The notes under the pieces: model-generated
Databases searched by the model: none
Told to the model about the DNA's origin: nothing
Seen by the model: only the letters and a program-made list of their open reading frames with translations
Part shown: piece by piece, positions 1 to 12,978 of the stretch
How the letters are laid out: each line of letters opens with the position of its first letter
How positions within the stretch are numbered: the stretch's first letter is position 1
Made by a program: the position numbers and the translations under genes
Assembly: GCA_028551475.1 (NCBI GenBank)
Contig: CM052355.1
Location: 7,316,001-7,380,000 of the forward strand
Length of the DNA stretch: 64,000 nucleotides
Reading direction: 5' to 3'
Origin: Casuarina equisetifolia
Lineage: Eukaryota > Streptophyta > Magnoliopsida > Fagales > Casuarinaceae

Positions 1-3000
1 CACAAATGTAGAGTATTTACAGTCACCTTCCTTATATCTCCAGTGAGCTGCAAATCCAAACTCAGCCTGCAAATGCATCTCCTTTGTCCGAATTTGAACT
101 TCAAGGGGGACCATGCCCTCACCCATGACTACTGTGTGCAGTGATTGATACCTTTAATTACAAAAATAGAACAGTTAAGAAGGAAAATATTCAGTCTATA
201 CAAAATCACAATCACAGTTATGATATCACAGACCCATTGAACTTGGGATGACTTATGTAGTCCTTGAGCTTTCCAGGTACTTCAGACCATAACTGGTGAA
301 CAACTCCCAATGCTTTATAACAGTCTTCCTCATTGTCCACTATCACGCGTAACCCATGAATGTCATGGATTTCATCCATGGTTAGCTTCTTTCTGCCCAG
401 GAAAGAACACTATCAGCTAACAACATAGAATCTGAATTCAACAAACCCAAAGAAAACAGCGTAATTGACGGAATAATATGACAAATAATTTTTAATCAAG
501 TATTTTTCAAATAAAGTTAGACCATGTAGTAATTTAAGGAGTTCAAAGGCCATCACTCTCTTTACTTGCATCAAAAATGTGTAACCAAATGAAGGCCAAG
601 TTCACGTACCATGAACACAACTATGAAGTTGCTTTAGTTTAGACTGCATAAGGGGTCAAAACTTCAGGCAAAAGCGACACATATATTATAGTCTCATACC
701 AGCCTTGTTGCACACTGATCTATCACTGCTTTTTTAATTAATAAATTCTTTAGACAAATATCCAAACATAAACGGTTAACTCCTCATGTCAGCTTTTCTA
801 TTAACTGCAATACATGCTTGGATAACCTTCTCCGGAAACTAAAGATATATCTGTGTAGTTATGGGTATTTAGAGAGGGGGAGAGAGAGAGAGAGGTCATA
901 CTTCAACATTTTGCAGTAAATGCTATACAAGCTCTTATGTCTCCCAGACAACACATGGTAAGAAATAGCTTCACCCTTAAGAGCTCGTTCTAATTTCTCT
1001 ATAGCAGAAGTGATCATCGCCTCATCAAATGAGTCAACAAGCTTAGAGGAAAGTTCTCTGTGCTGTTCTGGGTAGAGATGTTTAAAACACAGATTTTCTA
1101 GCTGCTCCTTCCAGGTAGAGATTCCCAATCGATTGGCCAAGGGCACAAAGATCTCCAAGGTCTCCTTTGCAAACCTTTGTTGCTTCACTAGAGGCAATGC
1201 ATCTAGCGTCATCATATTATGCAACCGGTCTGCCAATTTAATCAGGACAGCCCTAGCATCAGCCATGGCAAGGAACATCGTATGCAAGCGATCAGCCTCA
1301 ACAGTTTTACTTGCTGTATTGTTGTCCCGTGCAAGCTTACTCAAGTGACTTAGTTTTGACACCTGAATAAATGCCATTGAAAATAAATAAAAGTTCATAA
1401 GTCAAAATTTCAAAAGATCAAATCTAGAGTAAAATCAAATGATAAACAAAAACTGTGAACTGAATTTTTTGTTTATCAAAAAAAATGTGATGAAAATGAG
1501 GTTTCAAAATTTAAACAACAGCACAGATTCTTATAGAGACTTTTTAATTCACATAAAGAAAGCAGAGTTATTCAAGTGCCAACTGAGCGCCACCTATACA
1601 TCTTGAAAAAGAAAAATGAACCAAGATTACAACCAATCCGAGTGTAAAATGCATTGTATGTTCCCCCTAGAAAACGGAAATAGAAGGAAGAAACATGAGA
1701 TACGACCAGAGCACCAGATCTTCCATCTTCATCACTACCCAAAGAAAATGGCTTGTAGAATATAGCAAATTAAGCACAACTAATCCACACCTTAAAACCA
1801 TATACATAGTCGAACTGTAAGTGCAAATGGTTCTATTTGTAAACCAGACAGCAATAAAATTACCATGTCATCAACCGTAAGAAGGGTGGTTACGACCAAT
1901 GACATTCTTCATAACCAGCATGTAAAAAGGTGACGACATATCAATGCAAAAACTAAGTTCAATCAACCATATAATGTGACAACAAGCAATGACAACCCAG
2001 AATTGCATGTCCCCTCTTGCATGAGAATCCACGTGCAATTTCACATCTGACGCTTCTTTAAATAATTAGATTTAGCTTTTTCGTTTACCGATATGCCATC
2101 TTTGACAACCCCCAGCAAATAGTCGGATGCAGATTTGCAGATTTCAGATTACAAAATGCTATATACAAAACCATTCCTAGCAAACTTTCACGTTAGCCAG
2201 TTAAAATTATTATTCAGCTTGATTACGCAGAATGCGTGCATCAATTGAAGTTGGACCTATACAACAATAAATCTATAACGGCCCTTCATGTGCGAATATC
2301 ATTCTTCCTAAAGCAGCAAAGGGACAGCTTACGTTTCGCTGCTTAAATTTTGATTCTATCAAATTAAGAAATTTCAAGTCTCTTACCCCTTCAACCAAAT
2401 CAGCAACTCCAGCTCCAAACGTCCCAAAGATGTAGTCATAGCTCATAAATGAATCGTCAAGAGTGTCATGCAAAAGCCCCGCGGCAACCACCGTGGCATT
2501 GGCACCAATCAACGCGAGCAGCGCCGCCGTCTCCACGCAATGCTGCAAATACGGATCGCCGCTGGCGCGCATCTACAGAAAACACAACACATGAATCTCT
2601 CCACCCAAACCAATATCGCCAGCAAATATTCACACAATTAAAGAACTGAAATTATCTCACCTGTCCTCTATGTGCTTTCTCGGCTTGATAAAAGGCCTTA
2701 ATCACAAAATCATCCCGAAAAATTTTATGCCTCATTTGCGCACCCAACAACAATTCTTTCACATACGGTTCAGAATTCCCCTCCACCTCCAGACTGAAAG
2801 TCAATTCCTCCACAAGACCCGAGTTCAGTTCACTTCCGCGGAGCTCAAAAGTCCGCGAATCGTAATCGACGCACGATCCCATAGCATTCCTTACAAACCC
2901 ATTAAATAACCCACTTTGGAAACTCATCGGCAGGCTCCTGGCCGAGCCAACCACACTACTACAACACGAAACGGGCCCCTGAAACACCGAAACCGGGCTC

Positions 3001-3347
3001 AAATCTTTCTTCAAACAAGACCCGCTGAACTTGCTTGGAGAATAGCCGTAAGAGCTGATCAGTTCCTTCAATTCTTCGCCTCTGTCGTGCCACAAAGAGC
3101 TCAACTCCTCGCCGCAGCCCCCACCCGTAAAGCTCGAAGAAGACCGCACCGTGGGCGAGGAGAAGAGGCACGAGAGCCCGCCAATTACTGGCTTTTGCGA
3201 CGTGGAGGGCGTGGATGAAGCCGAAGAGGAAGGGCGAGAGCTCAAATCGAAATCGTACGATGCGTGCACATTGATCTGGCATGGGTGCGGCGTGGAGCAC
3301 ACGCTGCTTGGCGGGCTGGCGTACAGAGCTATGGTCGGGACCGCCAT
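1..3347 (-). CDS. RSH2/RSH3-like: RSH2/RSH3-like plastid ppGpp synthetase/hydrolase, 3' end outside window
   Basis: RelA/SpoT-homologue enzyme that makes (GTP + ATP to pppGpp) and degrades (p)ppGpp in plastids, tuning chloroplast gene expression. Five exons can be joined in frame: 3347-2661, 2572-2387, 1362-902, 392-234 and 151-1, all with GT-AG borders, giving 548 residues. The family is about 700 residues, so roughly 150 C-terminal residues lie beyond base 1. The N-terminus is Ser-rich and weakly acidic, as expected of a transit peptide. The HD (hydrolase) domain spans exons 2-3, with the HD pair at about residues 264-265 and an acidic pair at 268-269. The synthetase domain covers exons 3-5 (motifs [39 protein letters not shown]). 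No EF hand is seen, which argues against CRSH, and the sequence fits RSH2/3 better than RSH1. The start is the first Met before the transit-like stretch. Confidence 0.95.
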
Positions 3348-3819
3348 GGCCTTGTTCTTTTCCTTTCGCTTCAGTGCACTGTGTAACGGATCGCAATACC
3401 CTCACTGCGGGCTCGGATCAAGAGAAAAAAAAAGTATTACGCAAATTGGGTTTTCAAAGATCCAGAAATGCTCTTCGGAAACCCAGCCGCCGGAAGTATC
3501 GGTTTTTTCTTTTGAAAAAAACACAAGAATTGGCTAATAGAGCACGAGAATTTCAGAATACCCACAATGTTCGAGAACTGCAGACCCAGAATCTTCCTTC
3601 TTTTTTCTGTCCAGGGAGAGTGACCAGGAAATTGAACTAACAAAGGGAACGGAAAAATTCGTTTATGCTGGAAGGGGCAGAAATTTAGCTACAGTATGTG
3701 CAAAAATATAGAAGTTTATTGGACTAAAAGTAGGAGAAAGCCCAGAGATTGAGCAAGAATTTACAAACCCTAACCGTAGAACTTTCGGGATGGAGAGTCA
3801 AAGACGTCTTGAATTGTGC

Positions 3820-3855
3820 AGAGAGAGAGAGAGAGAGGGAGAGAGGGAGAGAGCT
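3820..3855. repeat. GA/CT microsatellite in the RSH leader
   Basis: A GA-rich run read as CT on the RSH sense strand, about 470 bases upstream of the RSH start codon. CT-rich leaders close to the transcription start are common in plant genes, so this probably marks the 5' UTR or core promoter. A weak TATA-like string (CTAAATACA on the minus strand) sits just upstream of it. Confidence 0.6.
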
Positions 3856-3859
3856 CTGT

Positions 3860-6800
3860 ATTTAGGTGTTTATTGCTTCCAGCCCACAGAAACCAACTCT
3901 GAAAACACAGGATTGCCCCTGTGGTACACCTGAAATAACGGAAAGGTTCGAGTTCAAATGCAAATTAAGTTGGGAATATACAGCCATGCTCGTTGTGGTT
4001 AAAATAAACCTTAATAAGTTTCTGAGAATTGCTCCACATAAAGAAAACGACAAAGATAAAAATAAAAACAATTTTTAGGTGACTCTGAATAATCTCAGCA
4101 AATATTCTCATTTTTTGTATGCATGAGAAGATTCACATCAATCTAATCAGATCAAATCATTACCACGTGAGATCATCGTCTGGTTTCTAATTTTATCTTC
4201 CTCTGCAAGAGAGCGGCAACTCCGAGGCGTTGCAGTCCTCTGAAACATTCAACACAAACCCACGCAAGCTTTGCCACCTTCAAGGTATTAATTTATTGCT
4301 CATCTTGTTCTTCCATCCCCAGTGGGAGCGACAACAACGTTGAGATTTTCTAAACAACCTCGGGGGGATATCTTTTCCCACTTGCCTGCCCATATGATAG
4401 ACGGGGGGTCCACCGTTCGATATTTATACTTCTAGGTACGATTGCATCGATGCGGGGAATCCGATTGCGTATGAATTCATTGAATCTTATAGAATATCTT
4501 CATTTTTGTATTCCATGTTGTAGTCCCACGATCATCCACAACTTTATTTAGTTGACCCTTTTTTCCGAAGGCTTATCCACAATCGTCAAGCAGATAAATC
4601 AAACTCCATTCGACAGGGGATCCTTTCATCTCCCATATTATAATATACTAACCAGCTTTGTAGTTAACTGTTGATCTGGATTTTCTATTTTGTTTTGGGT
4701 ATTGTAAGGTCTAAAATATCTGATGTCCTGACCAGACGTTTGAAACAAAATCTAGAAAAAAAAAAAAGTTTTTTAAAAACAAATTGAAACTATCTCGATT
4801 GTTCTAGAAATAATCAGATTATCTCTATTGGCTTTTCTCAAAAAATTATCGTAACAACTAAAGTTCTAATAAAAAAAAAAAAGGAGTAGAAAAAAGGGGA
4901 GGGAAAAAAGAGAAATAATGGATATATTTTATAACTATTATTATTTTGGGCAAGTAAAGGAGGAGGAGGACATATCCAATCTATGACCTCCTTAGTCATT
5001 GGCAATATTAGTTGCCATTATAAATAATAGATAAATGACAAAGAAAAATATATTTTTTTTAAGTCAAGAAGATTAAGTTCTTTTATTTGAATACAATTCC
5101 TATTTTATTTCTCCGTCAGATTTGAATTAAGTCGAAAGTAATGACTTAATTTAGTCAAAGCTCATTAACTTCGATTTAATTGTCTCTTTTCTTTTTGGTG
5201 TATTTATTTTTTGAAAGATGCTTGCTTCTTTTATAGTCTATGAGCTTGAATAGATTATGGAATTTAATAGTTAAAACAGAATGAAACTTCTACAGGGGTA
5301 AAGGGCACAATCGACATTTGACAAGAGACTCCCAAACCATGAAAGTTCATGATTAGGACCAATGGCTTGCCCACACGAAAAATAGCAAAGGAAAATACAA
5401 CAAAAGGGGACCACAATTTTTCTGCCAGATTCCCCATCACTGTGGAAGCGTGGCGGGTCAGCAGCAGCCACCGTCGCCACATGGTCGACATGAGAATAGT
5501 ACACGTTTTCGCCTTTGGCAACTTACGGGGAGCCCTGATCTGGACACGGTCTCAGTCGAAGGTGTGATGCTCAAAGCACGTGTTGTCTTGTGGCTCCGAC
5601 CTGGTCTTTTCCCAACCAAGTAATCCCCGGGACATCAGGGTGTCCTTTTGTCTTCAAATTCCACGTTAGGCATGTGGTTCGACTGCCCGATGATTTTTCC
5701 GAATTTGACACCCGCCTCTCAGTCAGAGGTCAGAACTCAAAAGTCAAAATAAGGGACGCAATCCGGGCGCATCCGCTGCGGTCAGGCGGGAAAGGCGCTT
5801 TGGATCTTCTGCAACAGACTTGCACGCATGATGCTTCCACCGGCCCTTTGATGTTACGAAAACGTTGCTCGGCGGGTCAAATTCAAATCATTTTCACTCG
5901 CTAGACCACTTAATTACACCGTAAGATTACAAATTTAGGATAGTTTTAACATAGAATTCTATCTTTTCCATATTCGTTTATTAACACGGCACTCGCCCTA
6001 TAAAACAATTAATAAACGCAGTCTTGCGTGTGTTCGAAGGTTTGTCCCATCCGTTAAAAGGCGTGAAAGTGAAGCATTCGCGGTGCCACGGCATGGGAAA
6101 TGGCGGCTAGAAGGTTTTTCCTACGCAAGAATCGCGTTCTCGTAAAAGGCTCTGCCTCAAGTCGACACGAAACAGTTCCTTACGGGACTACTCGATAGTG
6201 ATGCAGGATTTTGATTTGTTCATTGCTGTCCGATGCATGATTTTCCCATCTCATATGATTTTTGAGAATGACTGAGTGGAACAGGTTTACAACTGCCGGC
6301 CAGACGAGCTAAGACCATGTGACCATTGAAGTGTCAAGCAATACAATGGTTTATAGGCTATTAAATGAACACAACTCTAATATCATAATCATGAGATTAT
6401 TCGGATGAATCATCAGCACGAACACCAACTAAAACAAGGTCAAAATAAATCTACAAGAAAGCATCAAACACCTTTTACCGATTATGCAGAACCATCAATA
6501 AACTAAGGACCAATGACAGAGATGCTTCCGGCTTCATGAGCTTTTTCCATTTAAAAATACACTAATGGCTTACTCGATGAACCACATGCAGGGGTATCAA
6601 CGAAAATAATTATTTAAGCTACAATTAATAACCCGTAAATAAAGTCAACCTGTTAGAAAGAGTCACTTCTTGTATCAAAATTAGTTGTTAGGAAACAAGT
6701 GCATTCTTATATATAGAACTAAAATTATGATATCTATAATGTAAAATCATATGTTCCATTATTTTGAGTATAGAAAAATTACCAAATCTAATCCTTGAAC

Positions 6801-7330
6801 TATGATTCGTCATACTTAAAACATGAACTTTGATGTCATTTTAAAATGCTATAAATAAATTGAATTCAATTGTAAAGATGGAATAAAGAGAACCAATGAT
6901 ATATTCCTACAAAGTGCTTTCAATGCAACTAAATTTTAATGTCATTTTTTTGCTTAGCATCTATTAAAATGTGCTTATGGTCAGAAAGGCCAATGATTAT
7001 GCAAAGGTTATACAAAAACCAAGACATAACAATGCTCAATGCCATATGAGTTCCTGAACGGTCCTTTTAGTTTCAATTACAAAAACTATAGGACTCATAG
7101 AAACTGTGGTCATTTACCATTCACACATTTATTTTGCCTCCCATTCTGTTATTACACACAGATAAGGATCACCAGTCACGAAGAAAGTCGTTGGTTTTTT
7201 AAGCATACGATATAAGCTAAAATGAATTAACAAACCATATTCCTCTTCAAGTTGTGTGTTGTCAGGTTTTTATTTTTTTCATTTTTACACTACTTGATTT
7301 GCATATGAACACTGATTTATGGATAGAGGC
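3860..7330. other. Intergenic spacer between RSH and TAF9
   Basis: No gene is recognised. Most of it is AT-rich. The stretch 5400-5900 is more GC-rich and open in a plus frame of about 100 codons (5590-5904), but it resembles no known family and lacks a convincing gene context. No transposon termini or RNA genes were recognised. Confidence 0.6.
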
Positions 7331-7333
7331 CTT

Positions 7334-7543
7334 TCAGCAGCTCTTGAACACAGTTATGCACATGCTAAGCAGAAAAGAATACAGTTTACAGGATTTATAA
7401 CTGGAATTTCTCCACCTTTTGTCATATTCTACTTTACCAGTCTCTTCAGAAACGAAAAGCGTGGCCGTAGCAGTGGCAGTACTTGTTTTCTGGGCCGTTG
7501 CAATCACCTGATAAACTTTGTTATTACAAAATTCTGCCTCCAC
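7334..7543 (-). other. Possible TAF9 3' UTR or unexplained open frame
   Basis: A 69-codon minus-strand open frame about 200 bases downstream of the TAF9 stop. It contains an Ala/Thr run and an internal cag|gt-like acceptor. It matches no family I recognise. The simplest reading is transcribed 3' UTR of TAF9; a small decayed exon is the alternative. Confidence 0.2.
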
Positions 7544-7740
7544 AGGCTAAATTTGAATAACTTCCCAAATCTGAAATAACAATGGGAACCTAGACGAAAG
7601 CAGGCAGAATCAACATTGCATAAAACAAAAACCTTGTTATACTTCATTCTAAAGAAATCAGCATTACAGTGGATACATCAATGTTTTTTCATCACTTAAG
7701 ATCAATGTATCTGATTGCTCCTACAAAGATCAAAAAGCCT

Positions 7741-8836
7741 TCACTTCGGTTGTTTAGTAAGAGGAAAGGAAACCCTTTGGGAAGTACTATGTGGCATATC
7801 TGTCTTCTGCTCTTGGGTCGCGATAGGATCAGCACCCTCTTCCTCCTCCTCTGTTTCTTCAACTGCACTGGAAGATTGTTTCTTTGGAATATAGAGTTGG
7901 TAGTTGGGGCTGATCAGAGTGTCCTGTTCAGGCGGGAGAGGAATGCCAGGGCCAGCAATTGACCTCGGCAGTGGCATTTTGTTCCTGTTTCGTGCCAGCT
8001 CTAGTAGGACCTGGTGAATAATGACATGAATATATACGTCAGATATCTTTTATGCATAAAACAACTATGGTTACTACGAAGGGTAGATGCAAATCTAGTT
8101 GGGTGAACATAAAATGGGAGTACGAAGAAAATTATGCATTAAACACTCATGCAGATCTTTTTATCCCAGAATTTTCAAGGAAAATTCTATAGTTCTTTAT
8201 TGACGATTTGCCAGAGACATCGTGACAGTAGCACTCATCCAGGCCAACTAGGAAAACATCTAAAAATAGTTCAGGAACATTGCCTCTCCGTACAAAACCT
8301 TTTCAAAATTTGTTAGATATCCACTCACAAGGTCCATGGAAGCTGCCTCCAAGAGCTAAGGTTCTTAAACGCTTAAATCTTTTTTAAGATTTTAGTTCTT
8401 GAATTTCAACAACACTTACAGATCAGTTCAGTAGTGAACATCAGAAAAATCATACTTTAGTGGGTGTATTATCTTAATAGTTTTAGACAAACTGAATTTT
8501 CAATGTCTAAATGGATTTTAAATAACAAGACCATCTAAATGGTTTAGCATAGTATGGTAAATTGCAAGCCAAGGGTACCTCGCGTGGTGGTGGTTGTGAG
8601 AAGCTAAAATTGACTTTTGACTGAATGGCAAGCTTGACATCGTCACAGTCTATCGCAACCTTTCCAGCATGCTCCGAGTAGACCTGTGCATCTGTCAGTA
8701 CATCAACTACATATCGGTACCACAGTTCTAGAAATTGGTGTATAACGCGAGGTTCATAATCCTCGACACCCATAGATTTAAGCAGGGACTTCACGATCTT
8801 TGCATCCCTCGGCAAGTCCTCATCTCCCTCAGCCAT
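7741..8836 (-). CDS. TAF9: TAF9, TFIID/SAGA subunit with histone fold
   Basis: TBP-associated factor 9, a nuclear subunit of TFIID (and SAGA) that pairs with TAF6 through an H3-like histone fold. Two coding exons, 8836-8579 and 8010-7741, join in phase with a GAG|gt donor and an accag acceptor, giving 175 residues; plant TAF9 is about 180. Residues 1-75 form the histone fold (start [20 protein letters not shown], then [18 protein letters not shown]). The C-terminal exon holds a proline-rich stretch and an acidic run ([12 protein letters not shown]). The RSH gene lies downstream on the same strand. The leader is probably interrupted by an intron, because the likely TATA box lies 1 kb upstream at about 9830. 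Confidence 0.95.
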
Positions 8837-9739
8837 TTTCCTTCACTGGTTTCACCAAAATGGGGACAAATATTAGGGTTCTCCAAGAAGCTTTCCAGAA
8901 AAATATCATCTTTCCCACCCAAGCCATTCTCAAACCAACTTTTTAAGGATCTACATTTTAATGCAACCCAGCTGTGAACTAATGACAAGGTTCACGACCT
9001 AAATGAGAATTAAAGAAATAGAGGGGTAATGTGATCGCACAATAACTCATTCTAATGGAAAGAAATCTCAATGAGTATAAAAACAAAAAGCAATATATCA
9101 GAAAATTCTACTACGGAACAGGCAGTATGAAGCAGAAGAAAATTTGGGAAAAATCCAACCAATCATGTTACTCTGCTTAGGCAAACTTGTAATGATAGCA
9201 GGCTGTAACTAAGAAGCCTAACCTGAACCACTTCAAATGCTTTCAGAGTGACGGGACAAAAATCATTTAGGATTAATCGGATGCTTTAACCCAAATCAAA
9301 CTCTCAAACTCACAAAATGCATATCTTGTCAACGCGGATAGGAAAATTGATATCGAAACTACAAAGAAAGAGTAAAATTTAACTTTTTTTTTTTTTTTTC
9401 AACTGCTTACTCGCTAAATGGGCTTCGAATATAGTCAACTCGTCCCCTAACTACTGAAGATATCTTGAACAGAAAGAGAGCTGAAAATTTCGCTCTTTTT
9501 CAAGCAAAATTCCCGCAAAAGAATCCCCTGTACCCAAATTAGGTTTAGGGATTCTGGCACCAGCAAGTTCTTTAAATCTTGCGGATTTTCCATAACTCAG
9601 AACACCTAAACAAAGAAAAAAGGAAATACCTTTGGTTCTACTACAGCCGAACCTTGAGAATTTCAAATCCGCGAAGAACCGCTACAGCAAGGCAGTCCGG
9701 CACTGGTAAGTGGCCCAAAGAGAGAAGACACTTATCCGA

Positions 9740-9833
9740 AAAAGAGGAGAACTTTAGGGCGGAGAGAGAGAGAGAGAGACGAGAAAAATAGAAAAGAAAT
9801 GAGAACAAAGGAGATAATGCCCCACCATTTATA
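9740..9833 (-). promoter_or_regulatory. Likely TAF9 core promoter and CT-rich leader
   Basis: On the minus strand a TATAAAT box (plus positions 9827-9833) is followed within 60 bases by a CT run (9761-9778), the usual layout of a plant core promoter and 5' UTR. The TAF9 start codon is 1 kb downstream, so a leader intron is inferred. The poly-pyrimidine/poly-T stretch near 9380-9400 would lie inside that intron. Confidence 0.45.
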
Positions 9834-9839
9834 TTACAC

Positions 9840-10950
9840 CATCACTTCTTTATTTTATCCTATTAACAAAACATTTACTAATTAACGTCATTGCCATATC
9901 ATGCAATAAAAACCTTTTACTATTCAATTTTTGTTATTATGCCACGAGGAAAACTATACGTTGTAAAGTTAAATAAGAGAAAAAAAAAAAAGAAGCCAAT
10001 TTTATAACCAGTTCATAGGGATTAAGAGACCTAGTAAAAAGGAGTCGTGAAATATACACATTAATACAATTATCTTTCAATCTCACCACGGGATCCGCAT
10101 CAATTTCATCTTTCAGTTTTTACCAATTCAAGTTTTTCATAGAAGTGTAGGCAAATAATTATTACCAAATATTCAGATCAGCGCACGATAATTCTCACTT
10201 TTGATAAAATTATAGTGACTTAAAATAATGAAATGACCAAGAAAACGAAAAAACCTTGATGTCAAATGTGGTTCTTAGCAACTGCTAGAAAAAAGAAAAT
10301 GAACAATATAAAGCCGATTCAAAATCTCCTATTTTTTTTCTCTTTCAAAGATTTATGTTTTTGTTTTACCGTTTAAGCTTGTCAAATTAGGACCTTGAGT
10401 CAAATTTTCTTTTGTTTTTCAAATAAACAACAAGATTAGTGTGGTTTACGGCTACTTCCTCCTCCACCTAGTCTGATGCTGGTGCGGCGTAATCAACTGG
10501 AATGACATGAGCAATCCCAGTACTTTTCTTTCTTTGTTTTTGTTTTCAATACTTTTTTGGAATCAAGATAACATTTTTTAGCATGTCGATCTCAGAAGGT
10601 ATTTTAATTCTCCAAAAAAATATGTTGGCAGCCTTGTCTTCTGGCATTATTAATCTCTACAAGGATAGACTTAGGCCCTAAGAATGTTCTTTCTCTCCTT
10701 GCAACATGGAAAATTTTGGATCAGCAATTCATAAAGTGGAGCTAACCGCGTGCATGTCATCTGGTCTAATCGAGGTCCATTTCAGTGCCGAGGCTGCCCA
10801 AGCATTCATAAATCTAAATTTTTTTTAATAAAGAAAAATGGAAAGCACCAGTTACTAGGGAACTGCAAATTATTTCATATATTAGTAATACAAGAGGTAA
10901 AAAGATAAAAATAAAAATACATCAGTAGACTTAGGTAAGAAGTAGAGCCC
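9840..10950. other. AT-rich spacer between TAF9 and the small membrane protein gene
   Basis: No gene, RNA or transposon terminus is recognised. Several poly-A/T runs are present and no long open frame. Confidence 0.6.
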
Positions 10951-10956
10951 TTCTAT

Positions 10957-11331
10957 TTATCTCCAGAAAAAGCCCTGGACAGATTCTTGCCATGATAGCA
11001 CAAGCATCAGCATCACCAAAATCCCGGCAAGCCCCCAAGAGGAGCTTCCGATTCTAAGCAACCAGGAAGGATCTGAAGATGGAGTAATTGAACCTCTACC
11101 TCCTCCCTGCGCAGACATGGATGAACATGATGAAGTTGTTCTAATGGCGATTATGAGCCCGGCGAGAACCATTGGCAGAACAAAGCCAGAACCCCATTTT
11201 GTGTCATTATAGCGCGTATCACTTTTTCGCCTCACGTACAGCGGCGATAGCACTATTGCAGAAGCCAGAGATAGCACCATGGCTACAGATCTTTGAGACG
11301 AGTATTGGCTTGAATAACTGTAGGTAGCCAT
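10957..11331 (-). CDS. Small plant membrane protein of unknown function
   Basis: Intronless 124-codon gene. The protein starts with a Ser/Tyr/Gln-rich tail (MATYSYSSQYSSQRS). Three hydrophobic stretches follow, at about residues 16-33 (ending SPLYVRRK), 48-65 (GFVLPMVLAGLIIAIRT) and 97-113 (WGLAGILVMLMLVLSW), separated by a polar Ser/Gly loop, so it is predicted to be an integral membrane protein. I do not recognise a named family. A well-formed TATA box lies about 90 bases upstream of the start codon, supporting a real gene. It is divergent from the SPL2-like ligase gene, 2.5 kb away. Being short and single-exon it could be mistaken for noise, but its amphipathic layout and promoter argue otherwise. 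Confidence 0.75.
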   Translation of the reverse strand: MATYSYSSQYSSQRSVAMVLSLASAIVLSPLYVRRKSDTRYNDTKWGSGFVLPMVLAGLIIAIRTTSSCSSMSAQGGGRGSITPSSDPSWLLRIGSSSWGLAGILVMLMLVLSWQESVQGFFWR

Positions 11332-11418
11332 TGGTGGGTGCTCTTAATGGTTACCAACGTTGATTGTTCTCTGGTAGAAGAACCAACTTTGATAAGCAAA
11401 CTGAAACCGGAATGTCAG

Positions 11419-11425
11419 ATATATA
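11419..11425 (-). promoter_or_regulatory. TATA box of the small membrane protein gene
   Basis: Reads CTCTATATATC on the minus strand, about 90 bases upstream of the start codon at 11331, a normal TATA-to-ATG distance for a short-leader plant gene. Confidence 0.6.
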
Positions 11426-11665
11426 GAGAGGAAGATGGTGAAATTGGAGGAATCCAGTTGGAAAGCTTGTTATCCGATGGGAAAAGTAGTGGCAGCCGTC
11501 CAAAAAGTTAAAAAGGAAGAAGGTAAAGAACTTGAAGTATGGACGAAATTTGTATAAAGGCGAAAAAGGATGGTATAAAGAAAGGAGATTGAGATTGCAA
11601 CGCTCAGGAAGTAAGGTATATTTCTTTCTTTTTGTGTGTGTTCATACTAGACCGTTAGATAATTG

Positions 11666-12290
11666 CTAGCTGTACATAATCATTATGGGAAATACCTTTC
11701 CCAGAGCTAGAGGTGCTAGCTGTAGGACACCATGGTGGAAAAAGAATAACCACGAGGGGAAGATGCAGACAATTTTCTTTACTTCTTCCAGACTTTTGAC
11801 TTGAGGGACAAGGAAGTTTGGGTTCTCGAGCAGCTCCAAGATCAGCACTGGAATCTCCATAGATTCGTTTCGGCCCATCGTCTACCCCTCAAGAACCATC
11901 GAGTGATCCGGATATGACAAACGCAGATCATTTCTTAAGGCCCGCTAAGAGCTGGAAGATTCATCGACTCGGGAATCTTGTCAACTAGAAAAATGTTAAA
12001 ACAAAAGTCCCAGAATCCCTCGGGTTCTTTCACTGTTAAGTCAGCATTCTTTCCAACTGCAGGGACGACTCCCCTGCTCCTCTCCAAGAGCGACCGGAAG
12101 CTGCTCTGCAAATAAATATCCATGATCGGCTGAAACTCATGGTTTGGAATCCTCTTCCCACAAAGGTCACAATGCGCCACGGGCCATGTCTCCTCAGAAG
12201 CTCTGTCCTATCTCTGCTATCAGTGCAATATAGACCCTGGTCTATAAGAAGCCCTCGTCCAAAGAATCGGAAAACAATAACTCGTTTCAA
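11666..12290 (-). pseudogene. Unrecognised, possibly broken gene remnant
   Basis: Three adjacent minus-strand open frames (12290-12036, 12180-11935 and 11878-11666) have non-random, protein-like composition. Joining the first (YCTDSRDRTELLRRHGPW) to the second (AHCDLCGKRIPNHEFQPIM) needs a frame change near 12180. The second contains a CxxC pair and ends with a stop at 11935. The third (ELLENPNFLVPQVKSLEEVKKIV) lies in another segment after further stops. This pattern would fit a decayed gene or missed introns. I cannot assign a family, and chance open frames remain possible. Confidence 0.25.
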
Positions 12291-12499
12291 CTTTACTTCT
12301 TATACGTCCTTAAAATTCTGCGGTCACCCAGAACACAGCTATCTACGAGTGAGAGGTGGATTGATCACCATGTTAACAGAACAAGCATTGACCATCTGAA
12401 AGCCTAGAAGCTCTCGGCAGCCTTTTCTCCAAAGCATGCAAGGTGCTCTGCTTGCGATCTCAACGAGGGTAAAGCCCATTAAAAAAAAAAAAATGAAAG

Positions 12500-12840
12500 T
12501 CTCGTATTAAAAATTAAAATCTTAAAATTAAATATAAATTAAAAGAAAAATCATCTAACTCTTAAGCTAATTTTTTGATTGAATTTTTGTACTTTCTAAC
12601 TTTGTATAGAACTTAAATTAAATTTATTTTATCTCATGGTGTGTCGTATGTGTAAAAGATGAAAATTTTATTATAAAAATTTTAAGTATAAATTAAAAAA
12701 AAAATTATTCAACTTTTAAGTTAATTTTTGAATTAAACTTTTGAATATTCTAACTAAGTTTAAACAATCACTACATACCATATTATATTGAACCTTTTAA
12801 CTAAGTCTAAACAATCATTGCATACTATATTATAAGGCTA
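12500..12840. repeat. Local AT-rich imperfect duplications
   Basis: Similar phrases recur: a stretch ending in a 'cttaagctaattttttgattgaa' type string near 12560 and a diverged version near 12715, followed by two copies of 'actaagt(t/c)taaacaatca(c/t)t(a/g)catac' near 12755 and 12800. The first phrase also resembles 58080-58140. Probably remnants of an old dispersed repeat. Confidence 0.4.
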
Positions 12841-12978
12841 TTTTCATGGTCTAAAAGACATAGACACAATGGGCAACTCTCCAAATTGGAGGCTCACGTT
12901 TGCGACCACTTTGCTCTTTTCTTCTTCTTCTCTTTTCTAGTATCACTCAACTATGCTTGTCCCATGGTACGAATTATA

